A stretch of DNA of 64,000 bases from Lepraria neglecta. Lineage: Eukaryota; Ascomycota; Lecanoromycetes; Lecanorales; Stereocaulaceae. The notes under the pieces are model-generated. The model was not told where the DNA came from. It saw only the letters and a program-made list of their open reading frames with translations, and searched no databases. The stretch's first letter is position 1. Each line of letters starts with the position of its first letter. A program made the position numbers and the translations under genes. This document shows, piece by piece, positions 45,126-57,265 of this stretch. The stretch covers positions 1,302,001 to 1,366,000 of the forward strand of contig CM065653.1 in NCBI GenBank assembly GCA_033220425.1, in the 5' to 3' direction.

Positions 45126-47256
45126 TCAGTTCTGGTACCATGGCCGCACGTCATCATCGGCCTTCGTGTCAGAAGTATCCTCAGGCTCGGACTCGGACTC
45201 AGACTCAGATTCCATCCTATGATCAGGTCCCTACTTCCCTGTTCAAATCCACTGTCGCCTCCGAAGGCTCCCCAAGATCCCGAAGTTGAACGATACCCGT
45301 AGCCATTGTATACTTGACGCCATGCCTGTATCTGTATCCCCAAAAGGCTTCCACTGCATTGGGCAATCCTTGACGTTCCCAGAAGATCACTTGAGCGTCT
45401 CGAGTCAACGGGAACCAGTGTCTTCTGGAAAGTAGCAACATAAACCATTTGTGGATGGCCACGAAGCTCTGATAGCGCCTCGTTTTTGCAACTTCTGCAA
45501 GCCGCTTTTCGAACCGCAGATCTTTCACATCCCGGTCCTTCGGTGTCTGACTCTCTAGTTCTGCTAGCAGAGTCGCGTGTTTTTTGTATTTACCAACGTG
45601 TTTCTTGTGAATCTCCACACCTTTTGGTATGTATTTAAGCATGGAATCGAGCTCAGACTGTCTCCAGAAACTGCGGATTAATAAGTCGTACATATCCAGT
45701 TTTGGTTTGATGCAATAAGGTTCTGAAGTCATAACGTTGAATAAGCTCTCGACACTTTGAAGTGGAAGCTGCCCGAGCTGCGTTCCGTCCTCTTTGCGGA
45801 GTTTGTGGCGTCGAGTGGATAGCACGAAAGTCCACTCGAGCAACTGGGCCCAGACGATTTTGGGGATTGTCAACTTGAACTTGCGCGAGAAGTGGTCCAC
45901 AATTCGTATTGCTGCAGGGAGGTCATTGTTGGACCCAAATGCATGTGCGATCACGAATAGCAGCCCTGAATTGGGATACAGTGGCGAATCAATAGGAACC
46001 GATGTCTCCTGTTGGGCCTCGTTGTCGACTTCAGACACAGCGTCAACGTCAACATCCCATGCCTTCAACAGAATCGACTTCACTCCCTCTAGATCGCCTT
46101 CTCTGGCCAGTGCCGTAATGAGATGACCAAAAGCTGTTGTGTCCGCCATGATTCCATCGCCGATCATCTTGGTGAACAACCGAGTTGCCTCCCATTTTAG
46201 TCCTCCTTTTTCAATCTTGTGGCCTTTGATCGTCATGCCTCGCCGCTGTTCAGTCGGAGACTTCCGTCGAATTATCTTGGTGAATGGAACAACCCTAAGT
46301 CGCTGTCGTTCCGTAGGTTGCCAGACATCAGACCAGCATCTTGCTTCAAAATAGTAGTTGTAACAGATTAAATCAGGCTGTACGTTTCTCTCCAGCATGT
46401 CTTTCATGATTGCCAACGCGCCCCCGCCATCCCAGGTAGCGCGCGCCAGTCTGAGCAATGTAGCGTACTCTCGAACGTCCATGCCTTGGTTCGCTAGCAA
46501 CCGCCTCTTCCAGATGTCTCGGTATAGTGTTCTGCGGTCTTTCATTGTCTTGTAAAGCTCACGAGTTTGGCCCTGCAGCATGTGATAATGCTTCGGCTGC
46601 GATTCACTGTACTCGCGGCGAAATGGGGCGAATTCGTCTCCCGGATCAAGCAACCGTAAGATCTCCAAAAAGGTACTTGTTGGTATGGCACGCATCATTG
46701 CAGGTTCTCTTGTTGCTTCCCAAAATTCTAGAAGCAGCAATTGGGGGTCGCCGATCCGGACAGCCTCTAACAGTCGTGCCTTCGCAGCATCAAAAAGCTC
46801 GCCCTGCTCTTTACCGACGCCGTCGAGTGATGACAGGTCCACGTCGGTTTCTCTGCTGCTTGCCTGGATGCCCTGTGAAGCTCCATTGTAGACTGGATGA
46901 CTTTTTTGCTCTGAAGAGGAGAGGTAGCTTTCTAGACCGTGTTCTCTTCCTGGTCGGGGGTTGCGAATTGAGTCCGCGTAAGCTGGGGCTCTAATGGCAT
47001 CACGCTCAGTGACCATCGGCCGGTTGTAGCGGCCATCTCTGTCTGTGTCTCGTATATGAGATTCTTCTTGCTGTAGTCTTTCTATAGATTCGTCCTGCGC
47101 GTCATTGGTAAGGATTGACTGAAGGAAAGGACGCTCAGCGAAGGCGTCGTTCGGGTTTCCATTCGAGCGTCTACATGGAGATGTAGAAAATGAGGGGAGC
47201 TTGGGGTGTCGAGTTTGGCACCTCGACGTCCCATACCTAAGGAGGGAAAAGATCAT
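45126..47256 (-). CDS. Mitochondrial ATPase-expression (ATP13-like) helical-repeat protein
   Basis: Model: complement(45126..45216, 45314..47256), 677 residues. An Arg/Ser-rich presequence (MIFSLLRYGTSRCQTRH) suggests mitochondrial import. Helical, PPR-like repeats follow: EYATLLRLARATWDGGGAL then MKDMLERNVQPDLICYNYY near 280-310, and TRLFTKMIGDGIMADTTAFGHLITAL near 370. This layout matches the fungal ATP13/ATPase-expression family, which supports mitochondrial mRNA stability or translation. Without splicing the frame stops at 45223. A phase-2 intron (GTATAC donor at 45313, ATAG acceptor at 45217, 97 bp) adds an acidic tail ending DDDVRPWYQN. I favour the spliced form, but its donor is weak. 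The exact mRNA target is unknown. Confidence 0.77.
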
Positions 47257-47720
47257 TGATCACCCTCCACAACCCTAGATCCAACATTAGGCACCATATA
47301 TACAACTCTGTCTCGCTGGGAGAAAAATATTCGACGTTGCCAAGCCCGGGTCTAGCGCGTCCCCAATTGAGGAGGGTTTGAACCCTAGAATTAGTCGACC
47401 AATCTCGTGCCCTGAACTTCGAGGCTCAAGCACTCCAAGGCTCTAGGTAGCCGGGTGGCTGGACGGTGAAGTCTTATCACTCGATATTACCAACGATAAC
47501 CAGTCTTCATCAGAATTCATGCTTGGGAGACTGAGAACCTTTACAAGCCAGCAGTACATCACGCTTTTATACTCTAAATAACAAAAATATAAGCCATGAT
47601 CCGTGAGCTAGGTGCGCTAGATGTGAAGCAAGTCCCAGCAAATCCTCGCAGATTCCGGTAAACCCAGCAATGTCCTCATCCTCCCCACCCTCGTCATCCT
47701 CGTCATCCTCGCAACCTCCC
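47257..47720. other. Intergenic with CT-rich low-complexity end
   Basis: 464 bp between the ATP13-like start and the next gene's stop. At 47669-47717 a TCATCCTCG-type simple repeat occurs. Nothing else was recognised. Confidence 0.4.
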
Positions 47721-49620
47721 TCACTGCCCATCGTCCAAGAATTCTAGGTGACCCTTGAGCACGTCCCATCCCAAAATCCGCCAAACTTCATGCTTAAACC
47801 AGTCCTTTACTCCATGTTCTTTGATACCCTGACTAAACTGTGCGCACATCTCCTCGTCTAGTGGCGTACTATGAGGTTCCAGAGCAGGTTGGAACTCCGC
47901 TCGCATCTGAGCACCAAATATGGTAGTGGCCAATGTATGCTGAAGGCGATGGCGGGCTATGGTCGATAGAGATGTTGTAGTAGGCTTTGCGGTGAAGCGG
48001 TTTGATGTCCGGCCCGTTGGGGCAGGCGGATTCAGATTCGCTGTGAATGCGCAGGCTTGCTCAAGGATCCATATGAGACAAGGCGCCTGGGCTTCCATCA
48101 CTTCTTGGTTTGGTGGGATCTGATGGCCAGGGTTGGCGCGAGCCCTGGGTTGGGTAGAGTCTACTCCTTCGTTTTGTGAATCCTCATCTTCCTCAAACCC
48201 GAATACGAATTTCTTCATTCCTTGTCCGACTCGTCGTAGGAGTAAGAAGACAAAACCCTCTAGCACTTCCATATCCGTAGCATTTGTGGTGTTGAGCAGT
48301 GCCATCAACGTGATTGCCAGCTCACATAGCCTCAGCGCGTTCTCTGGAGGAGCGATGAATAATGTAGGCTGAGAGGCCGCCCGGGTGAACTGCAATGGAG
48401 CGCCCCACTTGCAATCCGTTTTCAATCTTGCACAATTCTTACAAGTAGGAACATGTTGATCACATTTTGTGTTGTGTTCTATGCAAGCCAAGCAGGTGCT
48501 TCGTCGACTAGGGTCTGCTGGCATCTGGTCGGAATTGGCAATTGCCTGCTGTAGATCTTGGGTTCGGGGTCCCATTGTATGTGGCATAGTAATTGGAGTT
48601 TCTGATGCTTGAGCGGCAGAGAGGTCGCAGATGCGTTCAAGTAAGTCATCGAAGATCTTGACGAAGCTCCAGATGACTTGACCTCGAACCGTGCGGCCTT
48701 CAGGCATGTTATCCAACTTGTGCAGTCCCTTTAGTAGACATGGAAAAGCCTTGGAGACGGCATGTAGCTTGTTCCAATTACTGTCCTCAAGCGTGTCTGG
48801 CCTAGTAGGTGGAACCTTTCTGTGCCCAGATGTCGAAGACCGAGCAACGGTGGTCCTAGCATCTTGTGGATCTTTGGAGCAGTCAATGGCAGAGATGAGT
48901 TGGCAGATGCCGGAGGAGGTATGGCATAGGGCCGTAGCAAGTCCTCTCGGATCTGGAGTCATCTGGGCCGAGACTTCTTGTAGCTTGTAAAGGTGCTCTA
49001 GGAAGGATCGGCCTGTCTCGTAAGCAAAGTCTCCGTCCTTCGAGTACTGGCCAGCTCACCTCGTGCGTCATTTTCGGAGCGCTCCACCTCATTCATGAGT
49101 TTCGCAAGTGCCTCGTCCTGGGTGCTTAACGCTGTAGCTGTAGCTTTGGCTCTTGCCTGTTTCTGACTTCTGCTGCTGGAGGCTTCAGCAGGCTCAGTGG
49201 CGACCCTCTTCCGCTTTCCTAGTGAGACCGTTGACGGTGATCCAGTAGTCTCGAATCTGTCATTTCCATTGAGCCGCCGTTCTAGCTCTGAGATCCTTGC
49301 TTGAAGCCTCAGTTGTGTCTCTTCTGATTTGATGAAAGAATCTCGCCAGTAAGCTGTAGCATCAACATGGCGACTGGCTCCTTCGTCTTGCCGTGATCGT
49401 GCTCCATCTCGGGCATTGCCTCGTAGCTGTTGCAGGTAGTCTGTAATTAAATGTCGTTAACAATTCGGCAGGCAAGCAAGGCGTCAGTGACGAACGTACC
49501 TCGAGAAGAGAGTCCTCGAGGTTTTGATTTAACGAACAGCAAAGCGACTAAAAAATCTGACAAGCTTGGTCTATAATGTTCACGTGCAAGCGGATCGGGG
49601 CTGGAGCTGAATGGTGCCAT
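47721..49620 (-). CDS. Coiled-coil protein with internal Zn2Cys6-like cluster
   Basis: Model: complement(47721..49012, 49060..49440, 49500..49620), 597 residues, introns 47 and 59 bp. The family is not recognised. The start MAPFSSSPDPLAREHYRPSL leads to a coiled coil near 75-95 (EETQLRLQARISELERRL) and a basic KRKR patch. A helical region follows (LLKGLHKLDNMPEGRTVRGQ, about 260-280). Six cysteines at 341, 344, 351, 358, 361 and 368 have the spacing C-x2-C-x6-C-x6-C-x2-C-x6-C of fungal Zn2Cys6 DNA-binding clusters. The basic residues usual after the second Cys are missing (CIEHNTKC), and the cluster is mid-protein rather than N-terminal. Helical sequence continues to the C-terminus (DWFKHEVWRILGWDVL). 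It may be a nuclear regulator, but DNA binding is unproven. Confidence 0.7.
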
Positions 49621-50160
49621 GAGCTTGTTGGTTGTTGTATTCACTGTTGATTTGCTCGGGAGAAGATGCTCGCTTATTGAAGTCTGGCGAGCTAGACGTT
49701 AGAAGTGAATGCAACAGCTGCCAAAGTCATTTGTAGACCATGAACTCCGAAGGTCAATGGAATTCAGTGGACATATCGTATTTTTTTGCATGTTCAATTA
49801 TTCTTTAACAAATGTGCACTCGATTGGGGCCTGAGCTGGTTGCTTCGCGAATGTTGCTGCTCTTTACCATGGCAGTCTCACACACACTTCAGTGTACGCA
49901 AGCCTAAGGGGACTCAAGCGCAGCTTTCCGAATCGAAGCTGAGCAGATACTGCAGCACTTGCGCTGTTCACTTTGACATCACTCTTGCCACCAAAACAGA
50001 ATGACCATGCCAACCCATGGTATCTGACTTCCACGTATCGGTTGGCGGGTTTGCATTCTACTCCTGAGATATCAACACTACGCAGAAGGTGAATATCTCT
50101 AGTGATATAAGATCCAAACCCTAGACCATCATTTGGGTATCCATCATTTCGAATTCCTCT
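49621..50160. other. Intergenic, promoter side of the Zn2Cys6-like gene
   Basis: 540 bp. It holds the upstream region of the minus-strand gene at left and the CorA terminator at right. No other gene is supported. Confidence 0.4.
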
Positions 50161-52166
50161 TCAACGCCACTTTCGCCTGCTTTCATTCCCTTGGCGAGCC
50201 TTTCTAGATTGACTTATGCCTCTGCGCTGGAGCTTTTTGAAAACCAATTGCCGGATAACATCACGCCTAGTATCAGTGTCAGCGAAGTCTCCAATTTGAG
50301 GATAGTCCTCGAAGGCTCACATCAAATATAGGAATGTCACAAATCCAACAGGAATGGCAATTTCCCAGAAATAGCTATGTAATTTTTAGCAAAGACCCAA
50401 GAGTAGAACTCAATACAATGACTTACCCATCGCTGTGATTGTGAGCACCAGTAAAATTGACAAAATTCATACCAAAATATCCCTGGGATCGAATTAGTTG
50501 GTATGTCTGGACCCATTTCAGGCCACTTACAGTCAAAAACGTTAGAGGTAGGAAAATTATAGTCACAATGGTCAATTGCTTCATACTCTCATTCTGACGT
50601 GCGCCTATCAACTGTCAGTTCAGCGCTCGTAGCTACACGGATTTCAATCTACTGTTTGTATTAAAAATTAAATCAATCATGTTGTCGGCCGCCCTCCGCA
50701 TCTGGTCAAGACCATCCGTGATCAAGACGCAATGATCCTCCACATCGCCGAGATACATTTGCGCCATTGGGCTAATTGTGACACTCGAGGTAGAAGGCAG
50801 TTTCGGAGGTCTCCCACTTAGGCCCGGGGTCCCAATGGGCTCGCTCTTATGGTCTCGTAGTGCGTTGACGAGATTCACAATTGGTGAGATGTTGCTCTTG
50901 AATTGTACGACCTCGGACGTTAGAACGTACAAAGACGTCGTATGACTGATATCGGCCTCCGTGAGGACATTGAGTTCCAGTTCGCCGACAGCATCTTGGT
51001 AAGCTTCCGCAACTGGAATAGCTAGATCGATGATGGCGTCTATGATTGCCTGTGATGATGTAATTGGTCAAATGTAACTTGAAAAGATGTGGGTATCCTC
51101 TTACCTGCGTAATCATACTTGCGTCTGAGGTGCGTCGCAGAATGGTTTCCTGAGTGCTAAGCCGAGTGATGATGGGCGACCCAATATCCTCAGCAGAGCT
51201 TTCGAAGAATGAGATGACGGTATTATCAGAGGTCAGGAAGATCGAGACCTGCTCAACGCTCACTCCAAGACCCTTCCAGGCTAGTGCAGAATGCTTCTCC
51301 ATGAATTCAATGCGCTCTTCGTTTGGTCCACCGTGATAGCGTTGAAGTGTCCGTATGTTGGTAATTGGTGCTTTCATGTCAGGGGTTGCATGTGCTGTGA
51401 CGAAGCCATTGGTAGGTTTGTCTATTTCCGCTGAGGTATCCAAAGGTTGCGGGGGCTTGCTCCTGTCCTTTTTCGCTTTTCTTCTTCGCAATCTTGACAG
51501 CAGCGACCTTTTTTTCTTCTGAGGCCCTCGGCGGCCAGCATCGTCCCACTCAGAGCAATCCGAGTCACAGTCCTCTTCCGAGTGGAAGTGTATGAGTTTC
51601 TGCAAAGGGAGAACCATATAAGTGTGGTCAGAGTACCAATCGGCTTTTGTCCTGTTTCTTGTATTGAGTAGATCCTCAATAGCCAGCCGATGTAGGTTCT
51701 TGTGGTTTCCCAGCTGCTTGATCACATCCCAACTCAAGCCATTAACGTTGATCCACCTACAACTTGCCCACTCGGGCCTGCCTTTATCCATGCAGTCCCC
51801 GAGTGTCTCGTTGTCAAGGTGCTGTAGTCTTATATCTTCTTCTGAGAAGTCCACCACGGTGATCTGGCATTCTTCGTGTAACTCTGGTTGGTAGGATGAA
51901 GGGTGTGGGTGATTTACGGAGACATCGATTCCAGGCTCCTGTCCAGGATGCCATTCCTGGCCTCTTCTTTCTGGGCGGTATGTCTTTGCAGTGTTTGATC
52001 GCATAGGCTTGCGCAACCTGACGGACTCAGTAGGAGATTGGGGCTTCAATTTGTTTTCTGTGTAAGGGGACATTGGAGATTGTGCCTCGAGATCAGGCTG
52101 GGTGGGCGAGGTATTGAGACGCATGGGAGAAGCTCCATCCAGCCCGTAGTCTCGTGCTTCTGACAT
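50161..52166 (-). CDS. CorA-family Mg2+ transporter
   Basis: Model: complement(50161..50266, 50321..50374, 50427..50482, 50531..50604, 50653..51049, 51105..52166), 582 residues, five introns of 48-55 bp. A long cytosolic N-terminus holds [20 protein letters not shown] and [21 protein letters not shown], the CorA alpha/beta core, with a Lys/Arg-rich insert near 235-255. Helices follow ([31 protein letters not shown]). The pore part is TM1 [16 protein letters not shown] (about 495-511) and GYFGMNF, giving the GMN selectivity motif at 515-517. TM2 is [18 protein letters not shown] (531-548). A basic tail ([14 protein letters not shown]) ends it. Two of the introns sit within the TM1-GMN-TM2 segment. 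The plasma membrane (Alr1-like) is the likely site; a vacuolar location is possible. Confidence 0.9.
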
Positions 52167-52887
52167 CGCTGCAAGAGAAGTTGACGCTTCTTCCAATGCA
52201 ATGAAGTCTGAAGAGTATAATTGTTCATTTCCCGACTACGGGGAAACCCAAAAAGTAACGTGCCCCTCGACTAAGCTTTTTAGGGAGCCGTTCCCAGGAC
52301 CGCTAGTGCTCTTTTAGGGCTCCGGGGCCCTAATGCTTGAGTCCACCATTTATTAAGCTACAAGCTCAGTTTGTAGACGATGGAAATCTACAACTTTTTC
52401 AGCAAAAATATCGTATCGATCCTTCTTGTTGAGAACATACAGCAGCGAGTTCAAATCTCGGGAGCCTGGCTTGTCTTCACTCACAAGGGAGTTCATGTGC
52501 CTTTCTTTCAAATAGGGGTATGAAATAAATAGACGTACGAGATAGAAAGCGAAGCATTCGAGATCATGGCGAGCGTGCGAATGAAGGTTCTCCATAACAG
52601 GACACACAGACTCAGTTAGGCAAGTTTACAGTGCTGAGCGCCATTTTTATTTGACTCTTGCCCAATCTACAGATTGTGTTTACTTTCCCAGCTTGTACAT
52701 AATAGTATTTAGCAATGTTGTCTGTTGCTTCCGTTATTACTTGTCGACATAAACGCCAGTACCACCAGTCCCCTTGGCGCTATACCTAGCTCTACCCAAC
52801 TCGAAATTGCGGACACTACGACAATGTGTGTTTATTCTCTATTCAGTGAGAACTTGTCGAGTGACAGCGATGTCCCCCATCAGTAAG
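52167..52887. other. Intergenic, one unsupported short frame
   Basis: 721 bp upstream of CorA. A minus-strand frame of 80 codons (ATG at 52595, stop at 52353) begins MENLHSHARHDLECFAFYL. It has fair codon appearance but no recognised family, and it could be a remnant. A GC-rich palindrome (GGGCTCCGGGGCCC) lies near 52317-52330. Confidence 0.35.
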
Positions 52888-55444
52888 TCACTCATTCCTC
52901 TGCTTCGTCAAGATGGTCTGTTCCCGCAAGTACTCCTTGAAACGCCTCTTACTATCGCGCATAATCTTGATATCCTTTAGCTCCAACGACCGTCCATTAG
53001 CCCTTGCAAATGCCATAGCAGAGAAGAGCACATTTCGAATCTCTCGGCCGTTGAAATTGTCCCTCAAATCTTCATTGACCCATTCCACGATCATATCCTT
53101 GTTTTTGATTGCTTTTCGTCAATCATATTAAGGAAGAGGTTGAAAACGCGTCTCTGCTGCTTCTCGCTCATGTCGGTGAAGTGGACCGCGAGGTTGACAC
53201 GCGATTGGACCGCAATGTCGAAGGTGTTGATGCGGTTTGCCAGTGGCTAGCGCCACACTCTCAGCCGTAAGCGTTCTGCCTACGCCAGAAGATCCGTGAA
53301 GTAGAATGACAAGACCCTTGCTTTTGCCTTCGACGAAGCCTTGAGGTAGATCTGGGACGTCAGGTGGCTTTTCTGTTTCCTTTTTGCCATGATTGTGTAT
53401 GAGGTTTTGAATCAAATGCTTCGTATTGTTGGAATCATCGTCATCGGTAAGGCATAAATGATCGAGCGATACTGTGCTTACACCGCCTGAAGTAGTCTTG
53501 ATCTGATTGACAGCCAAACGGGCCCAAGTCTTTTGGGTCAGTAGAAACCCAGGAACTTGGGGTTTATACATTATGAGCTGAGTGTCCTTAAAGTCAGGCC
53601 ATTCGCCTCCTTCACTGGCACGGACGTTGTCATAGTGCGGCTTCATCCTATTTCTTAGCTTAGTATTCGCACGGCACTCGGTGCACTCGCACTGCTGATA
53701 TATTAGCATCAACCCAAGGCGCATAGGCCTGTAGGGCCAAACCTCAAAGAAGTCTTCCTCGTCTAGGGTCGATTTCATCAACTGCTCAGACAAACCTTTT
53801 TGGGGCCCATGAATTTTGAACGACATGACATCGACCAGGACGGAGCCTGCATACTTCAAGGTTGCGTCAGCTATCAGTGATAGCCTTGGCGCACTTTATG
53901 CTCGTAATGACGACATACTTGAGTTCTCCTCAGGTTCTTAGCGAGTCAGAGGGCGTTGAAGTAAAATCTAGATGTTTCGACATACACTTTCGTCCATTGT
54001 TCGCGGTCCAGGTTGAAGACACATCGTAAAGAAGTCTCCTGGGATCGGCATTGGGTCTTCTTCTAACATCACCTCACCGTCATAGTGAAACATTTTGCTG
54101 GCCCCGAACTTTCGTACAAAGCTCGCGATACCACGATCCACGCTCCTTTGAAGTAGCTTGTAGAGCCTGAGAGTCGACGAGGTTATGCAATAGATATCAA
54201 GGTAGTTAATCAGTAGCATTTTTGCCACTGTATTCGCGAATTTTGAAGAGAAAACGCTTGCATTTGAATTTGTCGCCGTCATAATCTGGTAGGAAAGGTT
54301 GCATGTTAGTCCCGAAAGTCATAAGTGGTATCATTGCCCAGCAGCCTACCATGTGACCAGCAGAAAACATGAAAGTGGTCATCCTCCTTCTTTTTGTCCT
54401 CTTTTGACACATAATCCCAGCCTACGGCAAGAAAAGCTTGAGGAAAGTCGGCAGGTGAACCGTAAAAAAGCTGCCTTTCAGGGAACAGGATCCAAAGATC
54501 GTCACACCCGATTGGAGCACGTCTATTTGTGGCGCGCTGTCTGCTAAAGTAGTCTCTCAAAAGTTCGTGCTTTTCAACAAGCCTCATGAGCACTTTCATG
54601 TCTTTGAGCGTAGTAGGAGATATTGTTTCAGAACTATCGACTACAGCTTGAAGACGATCCCAGATATAGACTATCCCAGGGAAAGGTGATCTAAATTGGA
54701 GATGTTGTTGGCTGTAGTGCCCGAAAAGGTCTTGAGGTATGTCCACAAGGACGCTTCGCAGATTGCTATCGAGAATAACGACTTCCTGTGAAACATCTTG
54801 GCGGATTTAGCGATCGACCGAAGTTATCCATTTGAACGCATAACTCTCGCCATCTGCATCTGGTATAAGGCGAAGTCGATATCGATGTTTTGGCAAGAAA
54901 AGTACACAGTCAAAAGATGATTCTTGGGTATTTTATTCCTTGTCACTAGTCGTAGATTGGTCACGACGTGAGGAAGCAGCTGAGCGATTCCTGGGACCAC
55001 TCGCTGGCCTGGAACGATTCCTGGATCGGGACCTAGAGAATTAAGAGCTAGATGATGTGCTAGGCTTTGGCAGGCTGTAAGCATTCAAGGTCACCACCAA
55101 CGCAACATACTTCATACTTCTCTCACTCTTCGTGGCCGTATGTCTGATCTATAGTTATAGATGGCGGCCCTTTATCAGATCATCTTCTTGCGGCGATGTC
55201 TGTACGACTTGATAGTCTTTCTTACTAGAGAGCCTCTCTGTCACATCTACCAGACGGGATTCCAGATCTTGAATCCGTTTTTCCAACAATCCAATGTAGC
55301 ACAACTCGCACTCAGTTCTCTTAGTGTCGAAATCCACCTGGTCCAATCATTCGTTCATCAGCACTGGCGTTCGATTTGGGGGAAGAAACCTGCCTTCTGT
55401 GCCTCCAGGTCGAAGAGCGCATCATTTGACGGTCTGAATTCCAT
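52888..55444 (-). pseudogene. Broken fungal AAA ATPase (DUF7025-AAA type)
   Basis: Ordered remnants on the minus strand. A coiled-coil start is at 55155-55444 (CELCYIGLLEKRIQDLESRL). DUF7025-like sequence lies at 54306-54800 (DSNLRSVLVDIPQDLFGHYS, DDLWILFPERQLFYG), and a second part (SFVRKFGASKMFHYDG) near 54090. The AAA entry is VILLHGSSGVGRTLTAESVAL near 53280. VQSRVNLAVHFTDMSEKQQRR lies near 53180, and the lid region NGREIRNVLFSAMAFARANGRSLEL is at 52888-53094. Several frame breaks separate the pieces. The Walker A lysine is Arg, and sequence jumps from just after Walker A to the post-sensor NRI/T-F-D-I block, so Walker B and sensor 1 are absent. This cannot encode an active ATPase. Intact relatives are large multi-copy fungal proteins of unknown role. 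Confidence 0.85.
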
Positions 55445-57237
55445 TGTTGAATGCAGACCAGAATGCAGGATGTCGATTCTTCTTGAAGTTACTAAGATCA
55501 ACCTTACTAGATGCTGATGCAAGTTGGTGTTTGCGGGGTTATCGCTGCTGACAGCAAGATGAGCCGCCGGACCTTGCTCACATCGATCGCCGGTAAAGTG
55601 TGCCTACTAATATATGCATGCTATGGATGTCTACCATCGTAGATAAGGCTGCGCTAATCAAATGGCCCGAATTTTGACACGAGATCGTCGAGCTGAGAAT
55701 AGGATAAGCCACCTCGGGTCCTTGACCAGTCATAAGTGCCCACAACGATGGCCTCTTAGCCTGTTGCCAAATACGGCAAGGCCCAATGAAAAGCGTGGAC
55801 ATCAAGGCGAAATGTGTTTCTAATGCCATCCTGCATGATGGATTGCGGCTGAGAGGTTGTCACCGAGCTTAAATGCTCAGCCTTGTTCATTTGAGCATTA
55901 TACTTTACCTTTGCCCTTGTCAAAACCTCTCCTCTTTGCATAAATACTTCGAGCTATCCAATTTTATTTCTTTGTCGGTCATTGAGCTCCGAGTTCTCTT
56001 TCTTTGGGGCCCGGCTAACCGAGAATTGCAGAGCGTTCTCCACCTTCTTGCTCCGATCCTTCCGTTAGGCACCCGTCCGAGCATCTCCTGGGTGCTCATC
56101 ATCGTCGCTGCAGTCCATGATCCCTGACGATATGATGTTTCTCCTGACATTGTGTTCTCTCCATTGACACCAGGGTTCTTCCCCCTGCTCGATTTCCTCG
56201 TACTCTCAAATCTGGAGCTCAGCCTCTTTCCATAGTTTCTGCAAGGACTGTATCAGTCCTACCGTCCTCCATGTGGCTCGTTGACCGTGTCTTCGTTCCA
56301 GATATCCTCGACGCCGTGGTGGTGAAAGAGTTGAGCTTCGCGTCAAAAGCAAGCTGTAAGAGCAGGCAAGAATCAGCTTTCCGCCTGAGTCTCTACTTCC
56401 TTCGAGGCCACGGACAGCAATGATTCGCTTCTTTTCCGGGACATCTGACCACATGCGAAGGATAAATCCCTGATTTTGTAGTATTGGCATACATGCCGGC
56501 TAGGAATCATAGCGTTCCACCAGACCGGGGAGACGGTCCGTGTCTGACTATAACATTCTATATCTTCTTCACTGATGATGTGAACGATGTAAAGGCACAT
56601 GTTAACTTGCCTGCATCGTTAGACACTATCGATTGTGCAGGGTAAACCACCTCTCCAATTATCGATATAAGCCCTTATTCTACTTAAACAACCGTAAGCT
56701 ACTTCCGCCCAACCCTCCATATGAAAAGCCTCCATCTAACCAATTGATTTTGCTTGAACACTTCCGATAGCACCAAGACCCAGTTCAAACGCACTCCTAG
56801 GGTTACTTTTCATCAGCCGTCGCCTGTGCAAAAGAACACGTGGAATTGGATCGCTGTTGAACCGAGGGAGGGTGGGGATATATGATCGAGGGGGAAGTTG
56901 AAAGTCCCCTAACTCTAGTTGGTAAGGGGGTCGGAGATATGGGCGAGGAAGAGACAGAGCGTTCATGGTATTAAAGGGTGACGAGCTTGCGCCTCTGGGC
57001 GAATTTGAATATAGAATCGACCGCCTTAGAGCAGTCAATCGGCTTCCGCACTCCCATTGATTCCCTGGCATTATGGTGGGTACTTTAAGGCGTCAAGATC
57101 AGGGGGCGCGTGTAAATCTAAGAGTGTCCATTCGACCTATCGTACATTGTTCCATCATCTGCAGTAATTTTCGACCCTTATAGCACCGACCCGACTCTTA
57201 GGCCACCCGCTATCTTACACCTGCCAACAGAATTGTC
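55445..57237. other. Gene-poor decayed stretch
   Basis: 1.8 kb without a supportable gene. A minus-strand frame at 56736-57071 (ATG at 57071, MPGNQWECGSRLTALRR...) is Arg/Pro/Ser-rich and unassigned. Other frames are short. No terminal repeats or transposase fragments were seen. Confidence 0.35.
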
Positions 57238-57265
57238 TCATACACCTGCCAACAGAACCTTCTCG
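57216..57265. repeat. Imperfect 25-bp tandem duplication at a stop codon
   Basis: Units at 57216-57240 and 57241-57265 share TACACCTGCCAACAGAA exactly and differ in the last eight positions. The stop codon of the PD-(D/E)XK gene lies at the end of the first unit. Confidence 0.85.

Noticed and set aside
47370-47395. GGGTTTGAACCC as a possible tRNA arm
   Set aside because: It is a short palindrome; neither strand gives a cloverleaf.
52317-52330. GC-rich palindrome near the CorA upstream region as a MITE end
   Set aside because: No matching inverted repeat or target duplication was found nearby.
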